64,000 nucleotides of DNA from Tillandsia leiboldiana (taxonomy: Eukaryota > Streptophyta > Magnoliopsida > Poales > Bromeliaceae): assembly GCA_029204045.2 (NCBI GenBank), contig CM055067.1:26114838-26178837 (forward strand). Reading direction: 5' to 3'. Numbering within the stretch: the first letter of the stretch is position 1; each line of letters begins with the position of its first letter. This document shows, in pieces, positions 9,845 to 20,094 of this stretch. The notes beneath the pieces are model-generated. The model had not been told where the DNA came from. It made no database searches and was given only the letters and a program-made list of their open reading frames with translations. The position numbers and the translations under genes are program-made.

Positions 9845-9959
9845 GGGTCTGTGCACGCGCCGGGGAGTAATGTTTTACAAAAAAAAAATATATGGCTGAA
9901 TCAGGGGCATCGGTGGCTCCTCTTCCGCGCGATTCGAACCCCCGGGGCGTGACAGTTTT

Positions 9960-12529
9960 CCCTTTTGACAACCACCACACACAATGTTTTGTTTAAGTGA
10001 AAGTTTTGGAACCCCCTTGACCACGTCTTTGTTTGAAATTCTAGCAAGTTCCTTAGAATTTATGTGACCTAGCCTTTCATGCCAAAGTGTTTCATTATTC
10101 AAAGAGGCTAAGTTACAATTTTCAGAAATTTTATTGGGAACAACATAACAATTGTTTTCAGATCTAACCCCCTTTAAAAAGAAAACATGGTCCTTATCAG
10201 TTACAATGCATTCAACAGATGAAAAATTAACTGAAAAACCATTGTCACAAAGTTGACTGATACTTATGAGGTTAGTCTTAAGGCCATCAACAAATAACAC
10301 ATTATTCATAATCGGGCCATCTGGAATAGCTACTGTTCCTTTTCCAACAATTTTGGAAGACTGGCCGTCTCCGAAAACTACAAGTCCTCCGGAGATTTTC
10401 TCAAAGTTTTGAAAGCAGTTTTTGTCACCGGTCATGTGACGGGAACAACCGCTATCCAGATACCAAGATGAATTATCATATGCATGCAAGGAAATATTTG
10501 TAACAAGACAAGGGAAGATTTCACCTTTGCGTACCCAAACCTTTCGAGTTTTGGTGTACGTTGGAAATGATTGTGAAGTTGATACCTTTGGTGAAAGCGT
10601 CTTGTGTGATCCATCGCTTTTCCTTGACATCGTCGTCTTGTCTGATGAACTACCGAGGCTCTTTTCCTTCGAATAATCTGCATTTGATTTCCGAGGAATC
10701 ACCCTTTTGGTAGTCGTTGCAAGAAGTGCTTGAGTTGAGCGTTTGGCTCCCATCTTGCAATTTCTCCTTATGTGCCCTGCAATACCACAACGAAAGCATA
10801 CCTTGGTGCTTGACGATTCCGAAGAGGGGGAAGTAGGTTTGTTGTCGTTGTTTGTCGTCAATTCCGGTGTCGGAGGAGGAGATACCGACTGGGGCACAAA
10901 GACTGTCCCAACCGAACTAAAATTGTCTTCAGTTCGATTGTATCCGAGGCCGAATTTGTTTGATTGACCAAGACCAAGAAGCTTATCCAACTTACTCCTT
11001 CCTGATGAAAATCGCTGTAAGTCATCCTTGAGTTGGAGAATGGTCTCTGTCATTTCCAATTTTTCCTGTCGAGCCTCGCCGTTGAGCTTCAAGAAGTAAT
11101 TCGCTTTGTTCACCATATCTACATAATTCTTCTCGAATTGCTCATTGGACTCTTGAAGTGAAGCATTTGCTTTTATCAGATTATCCCATTCCACTTCAAG
11201 ATCGGTCGAGAGAGAAGTTACCCTTTTTACTTCTTCTTCGAGATCCTGCAATCTCCCTCTCAACCCCTTGTTTTTCTTAGCCAGGTTCTTTGAATCCCTC
11301 AAAAGTATGTGGTAGGCTAGAGCAAAATCTTCACCTTCCGAATTATCCGATTCATCGTCCGTTGCAATCTTTTCAACAGTGGAGTTGGACAGTGAGTCGG
11401 ATGTACTTGCCATTAAGCACATGAAGGGTGAAGATGTGGACGCGTGGAACGCCGTTGCGTTATCTTCTTCATCACTTGAAGATGACTCATTTGACGTTGA
11501 GGTGTCATCCCAAGTAACGGCTTGCATCGCCTTCTTCTTGGACGGATTCTTATTTGGACACTCCGTTGAGATATGGCCGTATCCTCGACACTTGAAGCAT
11601 TGGACTTGTCCTTCTGAGCTTTTCTTATCCTTTGAAAAACTTTCTTGCTTTCTTGACTTTTGGCTTGAAAAACCTTTGCCTTTCTTCCACTTTCCGGAGA
11701 ATGAAGTTTTACTTGAATTACCCCTTCGAAAGTTTCGGCGAAAATTTCTTGTCAAGAGAGCAAGCTGCTTCTCAAAGTCCTCCATAGATAGGTTCTCATC
11801 ATCGCCTGAGGAGGATGAATCCGCGTCTTCTTCTTTTGTAGTTTTCAACGCAAAACCTAAAGACTTAGAAGAGGATGCCTTTCCCGAAGAATAGTTAGTA
11901 GGAAATGTCATTTCATATGTTTGTAAAGAACCAACTAATTCTTCTACATGGATTTCGTCCGGGTGTTTAATAGTTTCAATGGCCGTAACCTTGGATCGAA
12001 ATCTTTCAGGAAGAGTTCTTAATATTTTTCTTACAACTTTAAATTCTGGAATCTTCTCTCCCAGGTTAGCACATGAGTTTACGATGTCTTGCAATCGTGT
12101 GTAATAGTCTGTGAAAGATTCATTTTCTGCCATAAAAATAGAGTCAAACTTGCTCGTAAGCATTTGCAGTTTCTGAATCTTCACAAGGTTAGTTCCCTCA
12201 TGCATAACTTGAAGAACATCCCAGATTTCTTTCGCAGTCTCACATGCCGAGACGCGAGAGAACTCAGTTTGTGACAAAGCATTAAATAAAGCGTTAATCC
12301 CTTTGCCATTGTAAGAAGATAAATCAATCTCTTCCTTGGTCCATTTCGACCTAGGTTTGATGGTGCAAACATCACCAATAAATTCAGTTGGATTGGACCA
12401 TCCTAATTCAATTGATTGCCACACCCGTTCGTCGATGGAAATTAAAAAGGCTTTCATCTGTACTTTCCAGCAGGCATAATTTGTTCCATCGAAGAACGGG
12501 GGTCTGTTGATGTTTCCACCTTCAACCAT
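9960..12529 (-). CDS. gag: Copia gag, protease and integrase zinc-finger region
   Basis: About 856 codons from ATG at 12529 to the E insertion. Residues 1-230 form the UBN2-type gag (PPFFDGTNYACWKVQMKAF). CCHC knuckle 1 is at 311-324 (CFKCRGYGHISTEC). A charged heptad-rich, probably coiled-coil region covers 405-510. A second CCHC knuckle is at 578-591 (CFRCGIAGHIRRNC). The protease active site DSG is at 692-694, and the integrase HHCC region is WHERLGH then CGGC at 851-854. Two knuckles with a coiled coil between them fit Sirevirus Gag. KRSTQA at 596-601 loosely resembles the dynein LC8-binding motif reported for Sirevirus Gag, which is weak evidence. Translation past 9960 runs into LTR sequence. 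Confidence 0.93.
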
Positions 12530-12545
12530 TGTTTACAACCCTATT

Positions 12546-12560
12546 CCCGCTCCGATACCA
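12546..12560 (-). promoter_or_regulatory. Sirevirus primer-binding site
   Basis: Minus strand TGGTATCGGAGCGGG, two bases from the 5' LTR. It matches the initiator-Met tRNA-type PBS TGGTATCAGAGC with one change. Confidence 0.9.
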
Positions 12561-12562
12561 CT

Positions 12563-13827
12563 TGTTGGGTTATATATAATTGGATCTAAATAGGAAAAAA
12601 AACACCTAGAGGGGGGTGAATAGGTGTAAACAATAAACACTCAAAAATCTTTGCGATATAAAACCCAATGCGGAAAAATAAATAACACGCAGAGATTTTT
12701 ACGTGGAAAACTCCAAACCGGAGTAAAAAACCACGGGACCGATAACACGGTGAAATCCACTAGAATTATAACACGTACAAAGGTGATATACCGTACTCAC
12801 AGACGACTCAACCTTTTTCCATACGCTCCTAGTTGATCTTCTCCGCTCGCTCCGCAACGCTTCTCTGATCCACGATCTGCGTCCAACGCCGAATCCACGA
12901 CGTCCAACGTCGACTCCACGACGTCCGACCGAATCCACGGTCTTCACCCAGTAGCACGCTTCGAGTCCATGAACGTACCTCGCTCCGAATCCACGAGAGC
13001 GGTTGCACCTTGAATCCACAAGGCCACGTGAGTCCACGCGCCGATTTTGGGAAAATCGTTGTTTTTGGGTGGTGACGATCCGCCGAATACTTAGATTAGA
13101 AATAGATCGGAAATACCATCTAAGTATTCATTAATTTGATTCTACTCAAAATCTGAGTTTGGAAAACCTAGAATCAAATTAATAATATAGATGAAGAAAC
13201 ATAGAATTAAATCTAGTATTTCCTTTCTTCTATATGTGGATTTTTCTATTTCGGTCGTATTTTTTGCTTTTTGCGTCGTACCCTAAAAAATGAATTAAAG
13301 GGTCTATATATAGGTTAGAAACCGTTGGAAGAAGATAAGAATCAAAAACTACCTTTTCTGGGAATTTTCAGGACGACGATCCGGATCGGATTTCGGCGAT
13401 CCGGATTGCAGTAACGAGACAGACAGTTTCCTGAAAAACAAAGGTTCGGGATCCGGATCGAAGTGCCTGATCCGGATCGTTCATACAATTCAGCAAAAAC
13501 CCATGTTCGGGATCCGGATCAGAAGGGGCTTGGATCCGGATTGAAATTGCGTATGAACTAATACCCTTCGGGATCCGGATTGGAATGTCTGATCCGGATC
13601 CTGAACATGTCCCATGTCCAGTTTTTGATTTTTATGCAATTAAAAATTCATCCAAGTGTTTCTACACTATAAGAAGTATTCGGATCACCAAAAATAATTA
13701 ATTAAACATACCTGATCCTTTTGAATTCTTCTTTCTTGAGATTGAGTTATATGATCCAACCTTCTTTATATTCAATCTTCAAGACTTAACCGAATTCACG
13801 AAATACGCCAACTCAAATTCCGTAACA
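12563..13827 (-). repeat. Sirevirus 5' LTR
   Basis: 1265 bp, near-identical to 346-1613, with TG..CA ends and the primer site on its inner side. Includes the GATCCGGATC palindrome cluster and repeated TCCACGACGTCC-type phrases. Confidence 0.95.
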
Positions 13828-13832
13828 CGAGT

Positions 13833-14105
13833 TACCAGTAGAGCATTTTCCCTGGCCGAGTTACCAGGAGGGCATTTTCCCTGGCCGAGTTACCAGGAGG
13901 GCATTTTCCCTGGCCGGGTTACCAGGAGGGCATTTTCCCTGGCCGGGTTACCAGGAGGGTATTTTCCCTGGCCGAGTTACCAGGAGGGTATTTTCCCTCG
14001 CCGAGTTACCAGGAGGGTATTTTTCCTGGCCGAGATACCAGGAGGATACTTTCCCCTGGCCGAGATACCAGGTGGGAGTTCGCCCCTGGCCGAGTTACCG
14101 GGTGA
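13833..14105 (+). repeat. 28-30 bp tandem repeat, right block
   Basis: Continuation of the array at 1-345: nine to ten units of about 29 bp with the same CTGGCCGAGTTACCAGG core but a different variable half (AGGGCATTTTCC). The last units degrade towards unique LTR sequence. Confidence 0.95.
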
Positions 14106-14213
14106 CTGCAGGGATGACATGAGCGGGTGGTTGTAGTGTATGTTCCTAGATGTTGTTTCCTTCGAGCATTGCATTGAGACATATAGTGGTAGATTCATTT
14201 CCAGCTTTCTTAT

Positions 14214-14248
<35 letters not shown>

Positions 14249-14723
14249 GTTCTTGTCTCCAGCAGTCTTAGTGGGCATACCGCGGGTTTTGACGTCGGTA
14301 CCCACTGAGATCTGCCTGTTGCAGTAGATCTCACACCCGCTGTGATCACAGGTGTTCCTGAGGCGACCGTTCCGGGCTCGGCTCGTTCGGAGCCTTCGGA
14401 CCGAGGTAAGGGCATGGCCGACTAGTTCCTACCCGAGTCTATGGAGTCAGTGATAGAGTCACCTGTACTTTTTGGTTTCCACTTTTGTACCAGATAGTGT
14501 TATTGTACCTATGTTTTGGGGAGATAGTGGACTAGTGTACTTGGACTTTTTATCACTTAGTGATTCAGTTACTTCTTTTTCTGTATAGCTTCCTTTCAGC
14601 TCTGATACTTGTATAGCTATAGATCTCTTTTGCAGGTTAGATGCTTCGTCTGTACGGCAGTTTCCGTATAGACGGCGGATCTGTTGGCGAGCCCGGGTCG
14701 CAGTTCGACCCCGGGGCGTGACA
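14106..14723 (+). other. Terminal 0.6 kb of the A-family LTR
   Basis: No gene. In order it holds a (CTAT)n tract, a hairpin with TGAGATCT / AGATCTCA arms (14306-14333), a donor-like CCGAG|GTAAGG near 14405, and a terminal hairpin CTGTACGG / CCGTATAG (14650-14671). It ends in CCCCGGGGCGTGACA. The same landmarks occur in reverse order at 35570-36090. Confidence 0.75.
14215..14248 (+). repeat. (CTAT)n microsatellite
   Basis: About eight perfect CTAT units. The A solo LTR has a shorter GATA tract at 36054-36083 in the matching place. Confidence 0.95.
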
Positions 14724-17372
14724 GACACCATAAGGGTTCGAAAATCCCGATAGGTCGGTGCCTAGAACCCCAATCAAACAAGAACAGAATCCAGGCTCCG
14801 CCTATCGAAGTTCCCGACCCGCTTATAGTTCGGGGACATGACAACCTCAGTATGACATGCGGAAGACACCAATTAACCAGGGCCCGAAAGTTCCAAAGGA
14901 CCAACACCTACAACCCTATCAAACAAGAACAGGTTCCAGGCACGGTCCCCGTAGCTTACGTCCCGAAACAGAAACAGAAAAGGCCCCTAGAACCCAGATC
15001 ACCCAAACTCTCTCGGGTGACGAAGTTGTAATAAAACGATGACAGTTATTATTGAAAGCTATTTTAATTTGAGAAACCCAATTTAATATATTTTAGTTCT
15101 TTAATAAAAATCAGTTCGAATAAGTTTTATTTTCCAAACCCCGAAGGGCTATTGCCTTCACCCAAATCAAACAAGAACATGCTCCGGCGACCCCTCGAAA
15201 TTTGGAAGGAAAACATTAGTTTACAGAAATTATGTGTGTCTAAAAACAGTCTGGGCTCTAGGTCCTACTATCACTAGTATACTATTGCCACTAACACAGT
15301 GGCAACACAAAAAAAACAGAGGAACAAGACAACCCGGGACCACCGTTCTCCCAAACGGTTCCCGCCACAGATAGAAGACCAGCTACATCTACCAGACTCC
15401 ACTCTGCCCCCAAGCACGAGTGTAACATGCATCCCACACTAAGAGAAATCCCGACCACTCGGCCCACTACCCGGGCGAGGATAACACTAGGTCCAGGAAT
15501 ATAATACGAAGTGTGGATGTCTAGAGCATAAATAAACCTAGCCCAAGTGAGGGTTTTCTACTAGTCTGGTTACACATGCAACATATGACGGGGTGCTAGG
15601 TCAAGTTCCAACAATAGTAATTAATTTAACTAAAGCAGGATCAGGGAAACATGAATCAACAGGATATCGACAATAATACAGGAAAGATGGCATCTCTCTC
15701 TCTAACATGCAATCTAATCCATCTCATGGCATGTATGTTCCCTATATAATAGAATTAGTAGATACTCCATTGTTTTTGGAGGCGAAGCAACCCACCTGAA
15801 ACTTGACGATCCGCTGCCCGATTAGCTAAAATTTGGCGTGAGTAATCCTTATCCTCCCAGGAGTCCGATGCCGCGAAAATCATCCAAATCCGCCTCACGG
15901 ATTGGGCGCAATCACTGAAGCAATGCACGCTGCGCAATCAATTTCCAGAATTTCAGCAAGTGCAACAAGGTTAAATAAAAAGTATGTGCAACCTCAAATA
16001 CCTCAAAATGAAGTATCCAACAGTAAAACAAAGATCTCCTCTTTCATACAAATATCTTCAAGTCCTCAAAAATCCACCATTAATTTCCCTTAACATTCAA
16101 CTGAAGCAAAAAATCACAATGCTGTCCAAAACTGCTAACATAAACTTGCTAGAACTTCCAAGCTTAATTAGAGGCTTTTCCAAAGGGAATCATCCACAGA
16201 TCACAAAAGAGAATTTGCTCACCTTGAATCTATGAAGAAGTCCCAACTTGAATTTCTGAAAAAGACTTAATATTCCGAAAGTTATCTGCATTCCAAGGTG
16301 CATTGCTCAAATCAAAAACAAAAACAGGGACTGCAGTGAACCTTATAACAGCACTGGAAAGATCATTAAAGTTGCCTAACCAAGCGTGCTCCAAATCCAG
16401 CAAGAGAGGTACCATTGGATTCCTTGTCGAGAGTAGATACAAATTGAGCTATAGAACTCCAAATTTCATACTCGGATGAAGGAGAAAACCCATAAACACT
16501 TTGAACTATCCACCAAGTTCCATCTGTACACGAGTGCAGCAAGGTGCTCCAAAGATCATGCATAAACCATAATAAAAACTCAGATCTGGGGAAACTGATA
16601 CATACCAATATTGTAGATCTTCGAGTCCTGGAAATGTCCCCGCAAAAAAAATCCAAAATTTCCACTCCTACAATTCAGAAAAGCCAAAATACTAACGGCT
16701 GCCCAAAACTCCAGACTGAAACAAAGGGTCCCAAAGATGGCCCTAAACCACTGTAAAAACATGAGATCTGAGGGGAGAGTTGTTTACAAAGATTGTAGCC
16801 CTACCTCTTGTGAAACCGTAGAAGCAAAAATGAGCTCAAAATTCTAAGAAATCAGTACTGGGGAATTTTTGCACAGAAATGCGACGGAGAGGGCTGTGAA
16901 GTAGCAATGGTGATGTCCTCAAATGTTGGTGGAGAAGATGATCCAAATGGCCTCCAAAAATCTCCAAAAAATCTAATGTTGCAGAAGGCTTGTTGATGGA
17001 GCTCTGCTAAAAAAATTTCCTTGAGAAAAGCTCTCCAAAAGGTCCAAAATGGAGGAGGAAAACACCATTTAAAGCAAAGGAGGAAGAAGAAGCAGGAATT
17101 AATCCCCCGTTGCTACAGTAACGGGCCGCCACTCGTCGTGCATCCGCGCGTTCCTGCGCAGCCGCTCCTGCGCCCGATCGCCGCCACGTGTCGCTTCCCG
17201 ACAGGCCAATCCACGCGGCCAATCGGGAGGCGACACGTGGCCTCCCTTATCCGCCCGCGACAGCGCCTGCCCGCGCCTGCCCGGCCTGCCCGCGCCTGCT
17301 GCGTGGGCCGGGCCTAGTGCGCCGCGCCTCTACGCCTGCCACGTGGCGTACGGACCCAACGGGGAGCCGCAT

Positions 17373-17946
17373 TGTGACACCCCCGGAATTTGGATTAGTC
17401 CTCTATATAAATGATATAATAGGACTAAATCTCTAACCCGGCTATAGAATTTTGGATGGTAGCAAGATCCAAGAGGAACATGAGAGTTAAGCGTGCTAGA
17501 GCTAGAGTAGTTCTAGGATGGGTGACCCCCTGGGAAGTGGGGCGTCACAGTTGGTATCAGAGCCATTCACCAGCCGGAAATGTGAGATGAGTCTCGGCTG
17601 AGCCAGGGTTATAGCGGGTAGAGCGAGGCTCCCCGGCTAATGACCGTTGTGAGTGGAGTGCAGCTCCTCACAAGGTCGGCTAAGGCTAGCGAGACGAGTC
17701 TCACATCGCCTGGTGCTTGTGAGTGTGCTTGAGCCTGACGTGGACGTCAGGGCTTAAAGGGGGGAAGAATGTGACACCCCCGGAATTTGGATTAGTCCTC
17801 TATATAAATTATATAATAGGACTAAATCTCTAACCCGGCTATAGCATTTTGGATGGTAGCAAGATCCAAGAGGAACATGAGAGTTAAGCGTGCTAGAGCT
17901 AGAGTAGTTCTAGGATGGGTGACCCCCTGGGAAGTGGGGCGTCACA
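17373..17946 (+). mobile_element. Cassandra-type TRIM with 5S-derived LTRs, copy 1
   Basis: 574 bp with TSD CGCAT (17368-17372 and 17947-17951). Two 177-bp LTRs (17373-17549, 17770-17946) run TGTGACACCCCC to GGGGCGTCACA and differ at only about two sites. PBS TTGGTATCAGAGCC starts at 17551 and PPT AAAGGGGGGAAGAA is at 17756-17769. The 220-bp internal region codes for nothing. The 5S-like block in each LTR identifies it as Cassandra. The empty site is visible in B LTR2 and LTR3. It must be mobilised in trans. Confidence 0.93.
17466..17538 (+). ncRNA. 5S rRNA-like block in Cassandra copy 1 (also 17863-17935)
   Basis: GAGTTAAGCGTGCTAGAGC followed by AGTAGTTCTAGGATGGGTGACCCCC-type sequence and TGGGAAGT matches the 3' two-thirds of plant 5S rRNA. 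It includes the regions that hold the A box, intermediate element and C box of the internal Pol III promoter. The 5' part of 5S is diverged. Whether it is transcribed by Pol III cannot be told. A second copy is in the other LTR. Confidence 0.88.
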
Positions 17947-19189
17947 CGCATTGTGGCACCCCCTCCGGTCCACCGGTTCACTATGCTCCCAAATTCACAG
18001 GAAACATCGGGTTGCCCGTTTTCGCGCGTCCGGACTCAGAAAAATACATGTACATAGCCGATTTTCATCGTTTTTCCGCGCTGAATCCAAATACGAAGTC
18101 CATTTTGTAAGAATCTTTTTCTAATTTTTGGCAAAACTTCCCATTAGGCAATCTTGATCCATTTCTCGCACTGAGTCCGTTTCTTGGGTCCGATTTGCGC
18201 GCGACCAACACTATCCACAGAAATAGGCCTCCACAAGCTGTCGATCACACTGTAGAAGCCCTACAGAGATCCGGGTCACCACATCCTCCCCCACTAAAAG
18301 AAAGTTTCATCCTCGAAACTAACACAACTCAAACAGGAGTCACAAATACCAAGCCAAAGGTAAGTATCCATCAACACAGTCTCCAACTCCCCAGTAGCTA
18401 CTCACTCTCCGCAAAGCGAGTCCAAAAGCTGGAAAAACCTCAGGAACTCCAAAGGCTGGGGACAAGGAAGAACAACCAAATCAACTCGTCCAAAACTACA
18501 CGAAGTATGCCAACACAACCAACAAGAAAGGTAAAGGCCCCACCAGCAAGAAAGTCGTCAACCCCAACTCTCTATTTAGAAAACAGCTGAAATTAACGAA
18601 AAGTCCGAAAATTCCGAAAGACCAGTGCCTTCGCCCCAATCAAACAAGAACAGGTTTGGGCACCGTCTCCATTTCTGGAGTAGCCTTTCGAAGCTTTCGT
18701 CATGTTCGTAATTTTCAGCACAAAGGCTAGAAAAAGGAGAGAAGTGTTGAAGTCGTTCCTGCTGTGGCTACAAAAACGGAAGCTACGATCTAACCGTGAC
18801 CCCTAGGGACACGACCTCCAGTTCTAATCGTCACCTACGCTCAAAGGGTAGCACCTAATCCAAAACTGCTGAAGCCACTGCTGCGGGAAGGATCCCCCGG
18901 TGACCTGTGAAAAATAACTCCTCCAGTCCAGCTCGCGGAAGGGCCACTGTTCTCATTCCACAATCAGTCGTTGCATGCTATCGCTCCAACCGGTCCATCC
19001 CGTGTGCTCGATCAGAGTCTTGGAGCTGTCACCCAACCGTCACCTCTGCCGGTAAAATTCTAAGTCTCAACAGCACTAGACATAATCCATAAGGCTTCCC
19101 CAAGTGCACAATACCAACAGGAACCTGTACCTCCAGTGAACGTGGTAACCACTCTATCTCCAAACTAGGCAGGGAAGCAAAAATACTCT

Positions 19190-19807
19190 AACTCAGCCTA
19201 TCGTAATGAAAACATGCCTGCGACAATCCGATCCACTACCGTGGCGCCTTCCAACCGGGCGGCACAGACTCATCCGCTCGATGTGAGTGGTCGTCGCCAA
19301 AAGAACCTGAAGTCGCTCCTCAATAAAAAGGGTCTCAAAGAGTCGCTCCATCGCTGTGATCCAGGACTCTGCCTCCCACGGCTCCAAGCTCAATCCTGCA
19401 AATCGGGGTGGATCAGACTGCCGGGACTGGCTCTATCGATCAATGATGTCCCAGAGCTTATCTACTATCCGCTATCCATCCTGCCTCGGTGCCTCGGCAC
19501 TACTCGTCGGCACGGAGGGGGCTGCTGGCTCAATCGGTGCCACTGGTACAACTGGAGATGCCACTGCATTGAAAGAATGTGCTGGAGGACCCTCCGGCGG
19601 TGCTACAACTAGCTGTGCTCTCTGCTCCGACAGGCGCATCAAACGTTCCATGGCCTCCTACTGGCGTCGGACAACCTCCGACATCTGTGCCATATAGGCC
19701 CGTGACTCCTGGGTCTCGCTCTGCTCTGATAGCTCTGCCTCCCGCTGCTCGAGTTCCTGATCTGATGCGGGATGTGCCCTCTTCACTGCACGACATCTCA
19801 GGGGCAT
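19190..19807 (-). pseudogene. gag: B-element gag relic, copy 1
   Basis: Starts at ATG 19807 with a Glu/Gln-rich, probably coiled-coil segment (SDQELEQREAELSEQSETQ; MSEVVRRQ). A stop replaces the Glu codon found in copies 2 and 3 (CAG TAG GAG versus CAG GAG GAG). Downstream, in another frame, EAESWITAMERLFETLF resembles the retrotransposon gag core. No zinc knuckle or pol follows. Not expected to make a functional Gag. Confidence 0.6.
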
Positions 19808-20081
19808 CGTAGTCCACTGCACAGTAACAAACATCAGGACACAACAACCATTCGACCCAATCCAACGAGAGTCTAAGACATGTCATCCATTCCATAGCAT
19901 TATGTTGTCTGCAGCCAACATAATCGCTTAGGATAATAAACATGCCAATCACTCATCCCGTCTCTTGGGAGAGGTATAAAACTCAATCAGGACTCTCGCT
20001 AAAAGTCACGACTCTCACGTAGTCATCCTAATGTCCAACCACAAGCCTAGGTTTTCTAAGTCCACAATGACCTACAACATA

Positions 20082-20094
20082 GGCTCTGATACCA
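20082..20094 (-). promoter_or_regulatory. B primer-binding site
   Basis: Minus strand TGGTATCAGAGCC, eight bases from the LTR2 end. The same site lies at 39721-39733 next to LTR3. Confidence 0.9.

Larger units (their letters stand above)
7086..9954 (+). mobile_element. E-family solo LTR nested in Sirevirus gag-pol
   Basis: 2869 bp, TGTAAGACCCGG to GGGGCGTGACA, flanked by GTTTT on both sides (7081-7085 and 9955-9959). It contains no primer site, polypurine tract or coding domain, so it is a solo LTR. The start resembles the C-element LTR (TGTAATAGCCGCGG; shared GGTAAACC further in) and the 3' half shares three structured modules with C and D. It is therefore the LTR of a chromovirus. It interrupts the Sirevirus frame between CQKGK and the QSRTAHK part of the integrase zinc-finger region. 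Confidence 0.93.
346..13827 (-). mobile_element. Sirevirus-type Copia retrotransposon, nearly complete
   Basis: An LTR retrotransposon on the minus strand, flanked by the 5-bp target duplication CGAGT (341-345 and 13828-13832) and inserted in the tandem array. It has 1.27-kb LTRs, a Met-tRNA-type primer site, gag with two CCHC knuckles, PR, IN, RT, RNase H in Copia order, an env-like ORF downstream of pol, and several polypurine tracts. These are Sirevirus (Maximus/SIRE) hallmarks. Without the E insertion, gag and pol would form long open frames. I count roughly ten substitutions between the LTRs (about 99% identity), which indicates a recent insertion. Confidence 0.93.
1..14723 (+). mobile_element. 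A-family LTR (3' part), split by a Sirevirus
   Basis: The end at 14660-14723, finishing in CCCCGGGGCGTGACA, matches in reverse the start of the solo LTR at 35570-39330. Shared landmarks in the same order are the terminal hairpin, the TGAGATCT hairpin, the (TATC)n tract and the tandem-repeat core. The left end is outside the window. It is followed directly by B-family LTR sequence at GACAC (14724-14728), which in the other B copies is continuous with GGAAGGACC, so A inserted into a B LTR. Whether it is a solo LTR or the end of a full element cannot be seen. Confidence 0.8.
14724..18283 (-). repeat. B LTR copy 1 (partial)
   Basis: Colinear with LTR3 from GACACCATAAGG to its end GATCCGGGTCACCACA. 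The missing outer part lies beyond the A insertion. A Cassandra TRIM interrupts it at 17373-17946. No coding region is supported anywhere in it. Confidence 0.88.

Noticed and set aside
9930..9954. GGTTCGAATC-like B-box of a tRNA gene at the E LTR end
   Set aside because: No A-box or cloverleaf around it; it is part of the LTR terminus.
11379..11894. A 171-codon ORF on the plus strand
   Set aside because: Antisense shadow of the Sirevirus gag, with no domain.
17453..17549. A true 5S rRNA gene
   Set aside because: The 5' third of 5S is diverged and the block lies inside both LTRs of an element with TSD, which identifies Cassandra.
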